A DNA stretch of 64,000 nt from Nostoc edaphicum CCNP1411 (GCF_014023275.1 NZ_CP054698.1:2666001-2730000), one strand, 5' to 3'; shown: positions 47,984-57,590, counted from the stretch's first letter. The notes: generated by a model not told the origin, from the sequence alone. Program-made: numbers and translations.

Positions 47984-50470
47984 GTGCGAATCGTTGGCTA
48001 GAAACTAAGACCCATAAGGGTTTGGAGGATTAGCCGCAAGGTACAATGCCTTGACAACTGAATGACTATGTAGGTGAGAGTTAGTATCCTAGAACCCCCC
48101 AAATCCTACCCCGTAGGTGCAACGGTGAAAGCATCACCCCCAGGTTTGAGACTAGCTATCAAAGCCTGAAGCGGGGTGAAAAGGTGTTATTACTGACAGC
48201 CTAAGTCGGTAAGCATCGAGCAAAGTACCCATGAGTAAAGCTTTGGCTTGAAGATGCAATTGAGTCGTCGTTACAATGAACCAGCGAAATAAGGCTTAAT
48301 GCGCTGGAGCCAAAAGGCACAGGATAAGGAGTTGGCAAGAATCGGATTGACCAACAAGCACTTCCAATAAACCCGGCGAAGAGCATCACTCTAAAGGTAC
48401 ACAGTATGGTCACTCGGAACGATATAACCTCTCGTATGCTCTCAGGTGGTCGAATCCCTGAGTAGGTGCTAACCGTATGCAGCGAGTAGGGGAGATTAAG
48501 TCAAAAGCGAATGTCTGGGGTAATGCCCAGAATATGCAGACAGACCTACGGTGATTTGGATGATAAAGTCCCAAGTAATGAGTATATATGTCTAATACAC
48601 AGTCTCAAAGACTGATGGTGGAATGGCACTCTATTAACTGGCGTAAGCTAGAGCGTAGCGTGTATAAGCTCCAAAAGAGAATTTATCAAGCCTCTGCCCG
48701 TGGTGATGTAAAAGCATATCGCAGACTCCAAAAGACACTGATGAAGTCATGGTCAGCAAGAGCTTTAGCGGTTCGTAGAGTCACCCAGGACAACCAAGGG
48801 AAAAAAGACGGCTGGTGTAGATGGCGTTAAGTCGCTGACTCCAAAGCAACGTCTAGAACTCACTGATATCTTAAACCTGGGTACAAAGGTCAGCCCAACT
48901 AGGCGCGTATGGATTCCTAAGCCTGGAACGGAAGAGAAGCGACCTTTGGGTATACCTACAATGAAAGACCGAGCCTTGCAAGCACTTGTCAAACTGGCAC
49001 TAGAGCCAGAATGGGAAGCGCGATTTGAACCCAACTCATACGGGTTCAGAGCCGGACGCTCATGCCATGATGCGGTAGAAGCAATATTTAAGGCAATCAA
49101 GCTCAAGCCAAAATTTGTACTCGATGCCGACATATCAAAATGCTTTGACCGCATCGACCATGAAGCACTGCTGAGAAAAAATAAATACATTCCCCACCAT
49201 CCGCCGACAAGTACGTGCATGGTTAAAAGCGGGAGTGATGGATGATAAGCAGTTGTTTCCAACATCTGAGGGTACGCCACAGGGCGGGGTCATTTCTCCG
49301 TTACTGGCAAACATTGCCCTACATGGGATGGAAGAACGAATTAAACAATACGCCAATACCCTCCCTTGTAAAGACGGTCTTAATAAACGGGATACCCGTA
49401 GAAGTCTAAGTCTAATTCGTTATGCCGACGATTTCGTAATTCTCCACGAAAACATAACCATAGTCCAAAGATGCAAAGAGATTATCTCTGAATGGTTAAA
49501 AAGCATGGGTTTGGAACTAAAGCCCAGTAAAACGAGACTGACTCACACCCTCAACCAGTATGAGCAGGAAAAACCAGGGTTCGATTTCCTTGGTTTTTCG
49601 ATACAACAATTTCCAGTAGGAAAGTATCACTCGAAACGGGGTTTTAAAACAATCATCACCCCAAGCAAGCAGAAGCAAAAGGTACATTATGAACAAATCG
49701 CTAATGTTATTGAAACCCATAAGGCAGCTCCGCAAGCGGCGCTAATCAGCCATTTAAACCCAATAATTAGGGGATGGGCAAACTACTACGCGACTGTGGT
49801 AAGTAAGGTAGCTTACTCAGATATCGATGACCTCACGTACCAAAAGTTATATGCCTGGGCAAAACACCGCCACCCCCAAAAAGAACTGGGGATGGGTGTC
49901 AAAAAGGTATTGGCAGTCTATAGGCGGTGATAACTGGATATTCGCAACCAGGAAGGAAGGTTTAACCCCAACTCGGTTACTAAAACATGCCGACACTCCA
50001 ATAGTACGTCATGTGAAAGTTAAAGGCGAATCGTCACCATACGACGGAAATCTGGTTTATTGGAGTACAAGAATGGGTAAAAACCCCGAAATGCCAAATA
50101 GGACTTCAAAACTCCTGAAAAAGCAAAAAGGGAAGTGTACCCACTGCGAAATGTTTTTCCGCGAAAGCGATGTGCTAGAAGTTGACCATAAAATCCCTAA
50201 ATCGCAAGGTGGTAAGGATATTTACGATAATTTGCAACTTCTACACAGACATTGCCACGATACAAAAACTGCCAACGATGGTAGTCCTGGCATAAAATCC
50301 GGCTGCAATAGTGCCGAGCCTAAGCCCACCAGAATACTTGAAAAAGTCAAGGATAAATGGGTAATGAGGTATGCGTGACAAGCACCAAACCATTGAGGAG
50401 CCGTGTGAGGTGAAAGTCTCACGCACGGTTTTGAAGACCAACGGGGTTGGTGACAACCTCGTTGAGTTTA
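47984..50470 (+). mobile_element. Group II intron
   Basis: The 5' end GTGCGAATCG fits the group II GUGYG consensus. Domain V is seen at 50398-50431 (GAGCCGTGTGAGGTGAAAG followed by CTCACGCACGGTT) and a domain VI-like hairpin (CAACGGGGTTGG/CAACCTCGTTG) follows. An intron-encoded reverse transcriptase lies in domain IV. It begins only 10 bp beyond the IS701-like element. The 3' boundary is approximate. No host gene is visible around it. Confidence 0.88.
48588..50378 (+). pseudogene. Group II intron reverse transcriptase/maturase/HNH endonuclease, frameshifted
   Basis: Four overlapping frames together encode a normal intron protein of about 590 residues: N-terminal RT0 region (WHSINWRKLERSVYKLQKRIY), RT fingers (RRVWIPKPGTEEKRPLGIPTMKDRA), FVLDADISKCFDRIDH, TPQGGVISPLLANIALHGME, the Y-A-D-D catalytic box (49423), the maturase X domain (HLNPIIRGWANYY) and a C-terminal HNH domain (CTHCEMFFRESDVLEVDHKI). 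Frameshifts near 48805, 49195 and 49880 inactivate it. Confidence 0.9.
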
Positions 50471-50475
50471 ATCAC

Positions 50476-50760
50476 TTATACCAATTCAATGAATGATTGC
50501 AACACATCCTTGGGTAAAGACGCGATGAATCGCGTCTCTACAAATGGTCTATTTGTCGCCTTCTTTTTTCAAATTGGTATTACCATCACAATCCGCGTCA
50601 CCCTACCCCGGTGTGTATAAACAAGTCAAATTACCCCCCTTAATCCCCCCTTGCAAAGGGGGGAAATATCCGGTTCTCCCCCTTGGCAAGGGGGAGTTAG
50701 AGGGGGTGAGAAGGACTTGTGTATACACCGTAGCCTTTGCAAGGGAGGGTTAGGGTGGGG
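50476..50760. repeat. ATACCAATT repeat and CTACGGTGT-family palindrome
   Basis: ATACCAATT (50478) pairs with AATTGGTAT (50573) around an AAGACGCGATGAATCGCGTC hairpin. It is followed by a CGGTGTGTATAAACAAGTC end (about 50610) and its partner GACTTGTGTATACACCGTAG (about 50713-50732) enclosing paired C/G blocks, with CCTTTGCAAGGG at the right side. No gene. Confidence 0.75.
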
Positions 50761-50772
50761 TAAAATCCCTGT

Positions 50773-50827
50773 GGGGTAAGCGTTTGAGCTTAACTTGACA
50801 CCAATGGCAAGATGCCCACCCTACAAG
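50773..50827 (-). repeat. Right arm of the ~54-bp inverted repeat bracketing the IS/intron block
   Basis: GGGGTAAGCGTTTGAGCTTA, then ACTTGACACCAATGGC and AAGATGCCCACCCTACAAG, is the reverse complement of 46513-46566 with scattered mismatches. It ends 10 bp before the stop of glcF. Confidence 0.75.
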
Positions 50828-50837
50828 AAAGAAATGT

Positions 50838-52193
50838 CTACAATTTCAACTTTTCACCCCGAATCGAATAATCCAACAACTCCATCGGGTGAATAACTGA
50901 AATTTTCTTACCTTGCAACTGCAAATGTTTAGTAATCTGCAAAGTACACCCCGGATTAGCAGAAGCAATTAACTCAGCACCAGTATTCAACAAATTCTGC
51001 ACTTTTTGCTGACCCAATTCTTCAGCAACTTCTGGTTGCAGCATATTATAAACCCCGGCACTACCACAACACAAAGCTGCGTCTATTGGTTCTCTCAACT
51101 TCACTCCTGGAATTTGCCGCAATACCTGACGCGGTTGGACGCTAATCTTTTGACCATGCAATAAATGACAGGCATCTTGATAAACTAAATTCAAGGGTTG
51201 ATCAGTCAACGGTGAAAGTTTCGCTGTTATACCAACAGTTGCCAAAAACTCTTGAGCATCTTTAACTTTCGCGGCAAAATCCTTTGCCTTTTCCCGATAT
51301 TCTGGGTCATCTTCTAAAATGTGACCGTATTCTTTTAAAGTATGACCACAACCAGCAGCATTGATAATTACGAAATCTACATTAGTGTTGGCAAAACTAT
51401 CAATCATCTGCCTTGCTAATGCTTTCGCCTGTTCTGTTTGTCCTTGGTGTTCGGGAAGCGCCGCACAACAACCTTGAGATTTGGGAATCACAACTTCACA
51501 ACCATTCGCTGTTAAAACCCGTACCGTTGCTTCATTCACGGGCGAGAAAAATAGCCGCTGCACGCAACCCAAAATTACCCCGACTCTGTAACGCTTCTCG
51601 CCTTGAGCAGGAATTACATTAGGCAAATTATCTTGAAAAGATTTGAGAGTAATTTCTGGCAGAATTGATTCCATTGCTGCCAAACGGGGCGATATTTTAT
51701 TGAGTAAACCTGTAGCGCGAAAAAACTTAGCAAACCCCAACTTTTGATAAACCAATAACGGAACTAATAAAACCCGTAAAAGGTTGGGATAGGGAAACAG
51801 AGAAAATATCAGTTGACGAAAAAATTGATCTGGCAAACTGCGGGGATAATTTCGTTCAACTTGGTGACGAGTTGCAGAAATCAACTTATCATACTGCACA
51901 CCAGACGGACAAGTACTTACACAAGCAAGACATCCCAAGCAAGAATCAAAATGTTCTACAGTTGCCGTATTTAGAGCAATTTCACCCTCATTAATTGCAT
52001 CCATTAAATAGATGCGTCCTCTAGGTGAATCCATCTCTTTACCAAGCACCCGATAACTGGGACAAGTAGATAAACAAAACCCACAATGTACACAACTATC
52101 AATTAACTTTGGGTCAGGCGGATGACTTTCATCAAAGCCCTTCAAATTCTTTAAACTAGCCGTATTATTAACAGAATTTTCTGAAACTTGCAT
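50838..52193 (-). CDS. glcF: Glycolate dehydrogenase iron-sulfur subunit GlcF
   Basis: 451 residues. Two ferredoxin-like clusters near the N-terminus (C-V-H-C-G-F-C-L-S-T-C-P and C-L-G-C-L-A-C-V-S-T-C-P) and two CCG-type domains (GCVQRLFF...GCCAALPEHQG; ACHLLHG...CCGSAGVY). With GlcD and GlcE it oxidises glycolate to glyoxylate in photorespiration, passing electrons to the membrane. It follows glcE with a 54-bp gap on the same strand. GlcD is not in the window. ATG start. Confidence 0.94.
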   Translation of the reverse strand: MQVSENSVNNTASLKNLKGFDESHPPDPKLIDSCVHCGFCLSTCPSYRVLGKEMDSPRGRIYLMDAINEGEIALNTATVEHFDSCLGCLACVSTCPSGVQYDKLISATRHQVERNYPRSLPDQFFRQLIFSLFPYPNLLRVLLVPLLVYQKLGFAKFFRATGLLNKISPRLAAMESILPEITLKSFQDNLPNVIPAQGEKRYRVGVILGCVQRLFFSPVNEATVRVLTANGCEVVIPKSQGCCAALPEHQGQTEQAKALARQMIDSFANTNVDFVIINAAGCGHTLKEYGHILEDDPEYREKAKDFAAKVKDAQEFLATVGITAKLSPLTDQPLNLVYQDACHLLHGQKISVQPRQVLRQIPGVKLREPIDAALCCGSAGVYNMLQPEVAEELGQQKVQNLLNTGAELIASANPGCTLQITKHLQLQGKKISVIHPMELLDYSIRGEKLKL

Positions 52194-52247
52194 AACTATT
52201 TTTCCCCTCTCTATTTCAGCGTCCTCAGCGTCTCTGCGGTTTATTTC

Positions 52248-53585
52248 TTAAATACCACCCACAAACCGACCAGGACTTAAAATATTCTTACTATCAAACT
52301 GTTCCTTAATACGGCGCATCAAAGGCAAAGCATTTCCCGTATAACCCCAAACATCTATTTGTTCTTTAACCGCCATTGGTGCTGACAAAATTGTTAAAAA
52401 ACCTCTAGAGTCTTGAGTGCGATCGCTTCCAGCGGAGTATAATTCGTCGCGGATTTTCAAAACCTGATTTTTACTCTCTAATTGTAACAAACCTAAACCA
52501 CTACTAATATGAACTAAACCCCACTCCACCTGATTCAAAATCTCTACAGCAGCAGTAGGCAACACTCCTATTTTGCAGGTAATTAGAGATTCTGTAGCAG
52601 TAGTATGTATTCGTTCTTGTAATCTCTGCCATAGATTAGCTTCATCACCATCTGCAAAAATTGCCCCATTTAAAGCTAACTTTTGCCCTACTTCCAAAAC
52701 TCGGTTTGTCTGTTCTTTAACACTCTCACTAATACTTTGAAAGCGGGCAATTAATCCCAATCCTTGACCCAAACCTAAACTAGATACCAATTTAGTTGAT
52801 AGCAAATCAGCTTGAACTGGTGTTAACGCCGAACCTCGAAGGATATCAGCCGCTTGGGATATAGCCTCTGCACTACCAGTCAATACCACTGTTCCCGATG
52901 CTTCTGCTAGCGGATACAGGCGAAAAGTTAGTTGACTAATAAAGCCTAATGTGCCATAAGATCCTGTTAGCAACTTCATCAAGTCATATCCGGCGACATT
53001 TTTGACTACTCTTCCCCCAGCTTTGGCAATTTGCCCATCAGCACGCACAAAGGTAATACCTAGTAACTGGTCGCGCACACTACCATAGCGTTGCCGTAGA
53101 GAACCTGTATCACCTGTAGCGACAATACCGCCAATAGTTGCCGACTCTGGTGCTGTGGGGTCAAGGGCAAGAAATTGCCGCGATTTTGCCAAAAGTGCTT
53201 GCAAATCGGAGAACTTCATGCCAGCTTCTACGGTGACAGTTAAATCGCCAACGGCGTGTTCAATCAGTTGGTTGATGCGTTCTGTACTAACTACAACATC
53301 AATGCCCTTAGCTAAACCACCCCAGCTAAGTTTACTACCACTACCACAGGGGAGAATGCGCCAGTTGTTTGTGTAAGCAGTGGCAATGACTGCGGCTAGC
53401 TGTTCTTGGCTGCGGGGATAGACGATACAATTAGGAAGCTTTCCAGAAGCTATAGCCTCTTGAATACCTTTTTGCTGACCGAGTTCAATATTTTCCCAAA
53501 GACAAATAGCATTTTCTTCACCGACGATAGATGCAAGTTCAGAAGCGCAGACGCCTTGCGGCCTGTCGTTAGACATCGCTTTCAT
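52248..53585 (-). CDS. glcE: Glycolate dehydrogenase FAD-binding subunit GlcE
   Basis: 445 residues from the ATG chosen here. FAD_binding_4-type N-terminal half: V-Y-P-R-S-Q-E-Q-L-A-A-V-I, L-P-C-G-S-G-S-K-L-S-W-G-G, TVEAGMKFSDLQ, ESATIGGIVATGDTGSLRQRYGSVRDQL and V-K-N-V-A-G-Y-D-L-M-K. The C-terminal end is short (NILSPGRFVGGI), which fits GlcE rather than the longer GlcD. An upstream TTG at 53636 adds 17 unlikely residues. Operon with glcF. Confidence 0.92.
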   Translation of the reverse strand: MKAMSNDRPQGVCASELASIVGEENAICLWENIELGQQKGIQEAIASGKLPNCIVYPRSQEQLAAVIATAYTNNWRILPCGSGSKLSWGGLAKGIDVVVSTERINQLIEHAVGDLTVTVEAGMKFSDLQALLAKSRQFLALDPTAPESATIGGIVATGDTGSLRQRYGSVRDQLLGITFVRADGQIAKAGGRVVKNVAGYDLMKLLTGSYGTLGFISQLTFRLYPLAEASGTVVLTGSAEAISQAADILRGSALTPVQADLLSTKLVSSLGLGQGLGLIARFQSISESVKEQTNRVLEVGQKLALNGAIFADGDEANLWQRLQERIHTTATESLITCKIGVLPTAAVEILNQVEWGLVHISSGLGLLQLESKNQVLKIRDELYSAGSDRTQDSRGFLTILSAPMAVKEQIDVWGYTGNALPLMRRIKEQFDSKNILSPGRFVGGI

Positions 53586-53886
53586 TGAGTTTATTTTTTT
53601 ACGCCCTACTTCTAATTTACTGGCTAACTTGACCAAAAAAGCGTATTACCATTACACGGTGGCTTCAATTTAGGGAGCGATCGCAGCTAACCAAATAAAA
53701 GCAGGGTTCTTTTTCAAGCGATCGCTACTCATTTACAATAAACTTTTTACCGCAGTCTGCAACTTTAGCGTTTATATTACAAATCTACAGATAATAAAAT
53801 CGAAATTTCAAATGGCGTTCGTAACCATGTTTTTCTGTTAGTTATCTATTCAGATTAAAATATGCGACTGAATCACCTAATCTCTA

Positions 53887-54052
53887 AGAGGATGTTTGAA
53901 AAGTGGTTCGCTGTGATTTTAGGCACTAACTGATCCCCCCTAGCCCCCCTTAAAAAAGGGGGAACCAGAATTAAAGTCCCCCTTTTTAAGGGGGATTTAG
54001 GGGGATATAAAAGTGATTAAAGTCACAGCGAAACACTTTTTAAACAACCTCT
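53887..54052. repeat. 166-bp palindromic element with 30-bp terminal inverted repeats
   Basis: AGAGGATGTTTGAAAAGTGG and the following TTCGCTGTGA match the reverse complement of the right end (AGAGGTTGTTTAAAAAGTGT, TTCGCTGTGA) with about four mismatches. The interior holds a CCCCCCTTAAAAAAGGGGG hairpin and a CCCCCTTTTTAAGGGGG hairpin. The right end covers the stop codon of the next gene. A half copy is at 33493-33540. Confidence 0.85.
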
Positions 54053-54285
54053 AATGCCTTTTTGGCACGCTTCAACTGTTTCCAGAGAATATGAATTTCT
54101 TTGTAAGCTTCTTCTGGAGAAAGTTTGCCACCAGTTTGGAGGTTACATATATAGTTTACCCTTTGAGAAAACTCTTGGAGATTAGCGTTAAACACCAAAT
54201 ACTCTGGCTTAAACTGCCCATAATATGAACTACGAGGATAGAGAAAATCGTACATTTCCGATAAGAAATCAGATTTTGGATTCAT
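54040..54285 (-). CDS. Small conserved cyanobacterial protein (DUF7219-like)
   Basis: 81 residues. MYDFLYPRSSYYGQF and FNANLQEFSQRVNYICNLQTGGKLSPEEAYKEIHILWKQLKRAK are features of a small cyanobacterial family I believe is DUF7219; function unknown. The last codons (L-E-V-V-stop) lie inside the terminal repeat of the 53887-54052 element, so the C-terminus may have been set by that insertion. ATG start. Confidence 0.7.
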   Translation of the reverse strand: MNPKSDFLSEMYDFLYPRSSYYGQFKPEYLVFNANLQEFSQRVNYICNLQTGGKLSPEEAYKEIHILWKQLKRAKKALEVV

Positions 54286-54584
54286 ATAAGTTGAGATTTA
54301 TTAGGTAATAGCACAATTCCAGAAACTCTCTTATCTTGTGATTCCCATTTTAAAATTTTAGGAGAGAAAGTAGTAGATGAGTGAAATTTACCCATCTACT
54401 AAAGGTAGAGTTAGGAGACAACTTGTATCTTTACAATATCTTGTATGGGAAAAATCATAAATTACAGTAGTATTCTATAGAGCTTTGAAGAGAAGTCTGG
54501 GTCTAGTATATTCATTTGAATATTGCTATAAAAGTGTAATTGTTGAGAATAAATTTATATTGTTATGATTAACTTTTAAAAAAA
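54286..54584. other. Intergenic, one hairpin
   Basis: Contains a hairpin (TAGTAGATG near 54370 and CATCTACTA near 54391) upstream of the small conserved gene. No ORF. Confidence 0.4.
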
Positions 54585-54617
54585 GTAACAGATGGGTAAA
54601 AATTACCCCTCTGCTAC
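54585..54617 (-). terminator. Rho-independent terminator of ssuE
   Basis: GTAACAGATGGGTAA pairs with TTACCCCTCTGCTAC (two mismatches, AAA loop). On the minus strand it is followed by a run of seven T. It lies 29 nt after the ssuE stop. Confidence 0.85.
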
Positions 54618-54645
54618 AAGCAAACGGAGGTATAAACTTGATTAT

Positions 54646-55212
54646 TTAATTGGCATGAACCAATTCTTGAGGCGCAGCGGCATCATATTCTACAGCTTTA
54701 ACAAATTCCTTGAGAACGTCTTTGAGTCTTTGCTCAATTTCCTCATCTAACAGAACACTGTTATCAGCTTGTCGTTGAACTTGTTTGTCTACTGCATAAA
54801 CTGTAGCTAGAATATGCCGCGCTCCTAATTCAGATAAGACGGGTTTCAGAGCATATTCAATTGCCAATAAATGAGCGATCGTTCCACCCAAAGCAATTGG
54901 TAACACGGGCTTACCTGTTAATGATTTTTGTGGCAGTAAATCTAGAAATGTTTTTAACACTCCTGTATAAGCAGCTTTGTAAATTGGGGTGGCAATAATC
55001 ACACCATCTGCCTTTGCTAATAAAGCTTTTGGCTGTTCCAAAGCAGGGCTGTCGTATCGTCCAAAAACTAAATCTTCAGCAGGCAAATCCCGAACTGAAA
55101 TAATGTCTACATGCAAGCCTTCTTGTTGTAAAAGCTTGGCAGTGTATTCGACCAAACCATAGGTTCTAGATGGATGGGTTGGACTACCTGCGATCGCTAA
55201 AATATTTGCCAT
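54646..55212 (-). CDS. ssuE: NADPH-dependent FMN reductase SsuE
   Basis: 188 residues with a flavodoxin-like FMN_red fold: AIAGSPTHPSRTYGL at the start (phosphate loop), ADGVIIATPIYKAAYTGVLKTFLDLLP and PVLPIALGGTIAHLLAIEYALKPVL. It supplies reduced FMN to SsuD. It lies downstream of ssuD with a 217-bp repeat-containing gap and upstream of a terminator. ATG start. Confidence 0.93.
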   Translation of the reverse strand: MANILAIAGSPTHPSRTYGLVEYTAKLLQQEGLHVDIISVRDLPAEDLVFGRYDSPALEQPKALLAKADGVIIATPIYKAAYTGVLKTFLDLLPQKSLTGKPVLPIALGGTIAHLLAIEYALKPVLSELGARHILATVYAVDKQVQRQADNSVLLDEEIEQRLKDVLKEFVKAVEYDAAAPQELVHAN

Positions 55213-55429
55213 TCAATTAAACTCCTATTAATGGGCATGGGGCAAAACAGTTCCGAGTTCCGTTAGCAGTAGCAGGGCGTTTAGCCCGTTCTGAGTAAAA
55301 AAGTGAGATTCCTCACTCAGCACTCAGCACTCCTGACTCAGCACTATTGAGGGGCATGGGGTATGGGAATTAAGGACTAGAGAAGAATTTTCAATGCCTA
55401 ATGCCCACTCCCCAATACCCTAAACTTTA
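55213..55429. repeat. Low-complexity repeats between ssuD and ssuE
   Basis: ATGGGCATGGGGCAAA, CACTCAGCACTCAGCACTCC-type direct repeats and ATGCCCACTCCCCAATACCC heptamers. No gene. Similar heptamers occur at 17850-17880 and 56760-56860. Confidence 0.6.
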
Positions 55430-56587
55430 CTAGGATATGGATGTAGCTTTTTGTTTGTGTTGCTGAGGAAAATCTTCATTTGCCACAATCTCGCCAAATG
55501 GACTCAAGACGTGTTGCTTCTCCACTACGGGTAGATTCTCTAAAGGCAGATGGGGAAATAAAAGTTCCGCAACTCGATAAGCTTCTTCTAGATGGGGATA
55601 ACCAGAGAAGATAAAGGACTCAACACCCAAAGCAGCATATTCCAAGATTCTGGCTGCAACGGTTTGGGGATCGCCGACTAAGGCCGTTCCCGCACCACCC
55701 CGCACCAAACCGACTCCCGCCCAAAGGTTGGGGCTAATCTCTAATGCCTCACGATTACCGTGGTGTAATTGAGTCATCCGGCTTTGTCCAACTGAATCCA
55801 TCCGGGCATAAGCTTTTTGGGCTTTAGCGATCGCTTCGTCATCTACATACTTAATCAGTTGATTCGCCGCATCCCACGCTTCACTCTCGGTTTCGCGCAC
55901 AATCACATGTAAGCGAATCCCAAACCGCAAAGTCCGGCCTTCTGCTTCTGCAAGTCTGCGAACTGATGCAATCTTCTCGGCAACTTGCGCCGGTGGTTCG
56001 CCCCAAGTTAGATAAACATCTACATGCTTGGCAGCAATTTTTTGAGCTATGGGAGAGGAACCGCCAAACCATAAGGGCGGATATGGCTGCTGAACAGTTG
56101 GAAACAGCAGTTTCCCATCCTGAATATTGAGATAGTCGCCCTGGAAATTAGCTTGTTCACCACTAACGATCGCTCGCCATACTGTCAAAAATTCATCTGT
56201 TAATTCATAGCGCTGATCGTGATCCAAATGCAAGCCATCCCCCGCTAACTCTACGGGATCGCCTCCTGTCACGACATTAATCAGCAAGCGTCCTTCAGAG
56301 ACGCGATCAAAAGTCGCCGCCATCCGTGCTGCCACTCCAGGCGATACCAAGCCGGGACGAATCGCCACCAAAAAACGCATCCGTCGCGTTAGCGATACCA
56401 GCGTTGAGGCAATAATCCAAGCATCTTCGCAAGAACGCCCAGTGGGGAGCAATGCCCCTGTATAACCAAGGTCATCCACCGCTTGTGCTATCTGCCGCAG
56501 ATAAGGAAAGCTTACTGCCCGTCCCCCTGTAGCAGTTGCAAGGTAACGTCCGTCGCCGTGGGTTGGGATGAACCATAGTAGCTGCAT
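55430..56587 (-). CDS. ssuD: FMNH2-dependent alkanesulfonate monooxygenase SsuD
   Basis: 385 residues, the SsuD length. Luciferase-like monooxygenase: [14 protein letters not shown] at the start, [37 protein letters not shown] and [17 protein letters not shown]. It cleaves alkanesulfonates to sulfite and aldehyde, using FMNH2 from SsuE, for sulfur scavenging. No ssuABC transporter is in the window. ATG start. Confidence 0.95.
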   Translation of the reverse strand: MQLLWFIPTHGDGRYLATATGGRAVSFPYLRQIAQAVDDLGYTGALLPTGRSCEDAWIIASTLVSLTRRMRFLVAIRPGLVSPGVAARMAATFDRVSEGRLLINVVTGGDPVELAGDGLHLDHDQRYELTDEFLTVWRAIVSGEQANFQGDYLNIQDGKLLFPTVQQPYPPLWFGGSSPIAQKIAAKHVDVYLTWGEPPAQVAEKIASVRRLAEAEGRTLRFGIRLHVIVRETESEAWDAANQLIKYVDDEAIAKAQKAYARMDSVGQSRMTQLHHGNREALEISPNLWAGVGLVRGGAGTALVGDPQTVAARILEYAALGVESFIFSGYPHLEEAYRVAELLFPHLPLENLPVVEKQHVLSPFGEIVANEDFPQQHKQKATSIS

Positions 56588-56754
56588 GAGTCCTGTCCTT
56601 TTAAACTACGGCAATTCGATAGAAATACCGTGCTTTATTTATAGCTTTAAAATATCACATATTCTACTTAAGCAAGCAAGAAGTTTTCAGAAAACTCCGG
56701 TATTCCTATCAAACCAATGTATATTAGGCGGTGTTCAATAAGCTAGCGATCGAA

Positions 56755-56860
56755 AAAATTAGGGATTGGGCATTGGGGATTGGGCATTGGGCATGGACAA
56801 GAGACAAGGAAGAGATTTATTCCCTATTCCCCATTCCCTATTCCCTATTCCCCATTCCTT
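56755..56860. repeat. Heptamer repeats (GGGCATT/CCCTATT types)
   Basis: GGATTGGGCATTGGGGATTG heptads on one side and TTCCCTATTCCCCATTCC heptads on the other; the two halves can pair around GACAAGAGACAAGG. Typical heterocystous-cyanobacterial short tandem repeats. Confidence 0.7.
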
Positions 56861-56883
56861 CTGTCTCTAGGAGGAATACAGCA

Positions 56884-56931
56884 ATGGCAGCTTTATGTAT
56901 ATTAATTTACTTATTCATAACCTTCTGTTAA
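56884..56931 (+). CDS. Short hydrophobic ORF (15 residues) upstream of mgtC, possible leader peptide
   Basis: ATG preceded by a good ribosome-binding site (TAGGAGGAA, 7 nt spacing) encodes M-A-A-L-C-I-L-I-Y-L-F-I-T-F-C and a stop. The start region repeats that of the MgtC gene 176 bp downstream (TTCTGTCTCTAGGAG...GCAATGG in both). It may be a regulatory leader peptide or a duplicated, degenerate start region. Confidence 0.4.
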   Translation: MAALCILIYLFITFC

Positions 56932-57059
56932 ATTAACCTTAATGTACGTCAAACCTATTGATTTGCTGTACTTAAGTTTTTAGCTACAAAGGTGGGTAGC
57001 CATCCACCCCACTGGCAATAGGTGCAAAATTCCGTTCTGTCTCTAGGAGAAATAAGGCA

Positions 57060-57590
57060 ATGGGGCCGATGTTTATTACTGCCAACGATTGGCCACATAT
57101 AGCGTTTAGATTGTCTTTGGCGCTCCTGGTTGGTTGCTTGATTGGATTTAATCGTCAGCAAGGGGGTAGACCAGCAGGGATGAGAACATTTATGCTCGTG
57201 AGTATGGGGGCAGCACTATTTGTGATGATTCCTTTGCAGGTTGAGGGCGAGAGTCCCTATGCTGCTACTAATGCACTGAGTCGGACAATTCAAGGTGTAG
57301 CTACCGGGATAGGATTTCTCGGAGCCGGATTGATTTTACAAGAGTCTCCGAGAAAATCTGCGGCGCCAAAAGTAAAAAACTTAACTACAGCTGCCTGTGT
57401 CTGGACTGCGGCTGGATTGGGAGCTGCGATCGGTTGTGGCTTATGGCAAATGGGATTATTAGGAGGGCTACTGACTCTGATTACCCTAAGTGGTGTGAAG
57501 CGTCTAACTCGCGCATTTGTGTTTCTGACGAGTCGAGGGAAACAGGGGACTATTCAGGATCTCACAACTACCTCTGATGATGATGATTAA
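57060..57590 (+). CDS. MgtC/SapB family membrane protein
   Basis: 176 residues. Hydrophobic segments at about 17-30, 45-60, 80-95, 110-130 and 133-150. Family signatures: L-A-L-L-V-G-C-L-I-G-F-N-R-Q, GRPAGMRTFMLVSMGAAL and GIGFLGAGLI, then TTAACVWTAAGLGAAIG. MgtC-type proteins act under low Mg2+ and affect membrane potential or ATP synthase; in cyanobacteria the role is open. The C-terminal cytoplasmic domain of larger family members is absent. AGGAG precedes the ATG. Confidence 0.9.
   Translation: MGPMFITANDWPHIAFRLSLALLVGCLIGFNRQQGGRPAGMRTFMLVSMGAALFVMIPLQVEGESPYAATNALSRTIQGVATGIGFLGAGLILQESPRKSAAPKVKNLTTAACVWTAAGLGAAIGCGLWQMGLLGGLLTLITLSGVKRLTRAFVFLTSRGKQGTIQDLTTTSDDDD

Noticed and set aside
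50838..53585. Considered as LutAB-type lactate utilisation genes
   Set aside because: The FAD_binding_4 protein ending in SPGRF and the double-ferredoxin, double-CCG protein fit GlcE and GlcF better than LutA/LutB.
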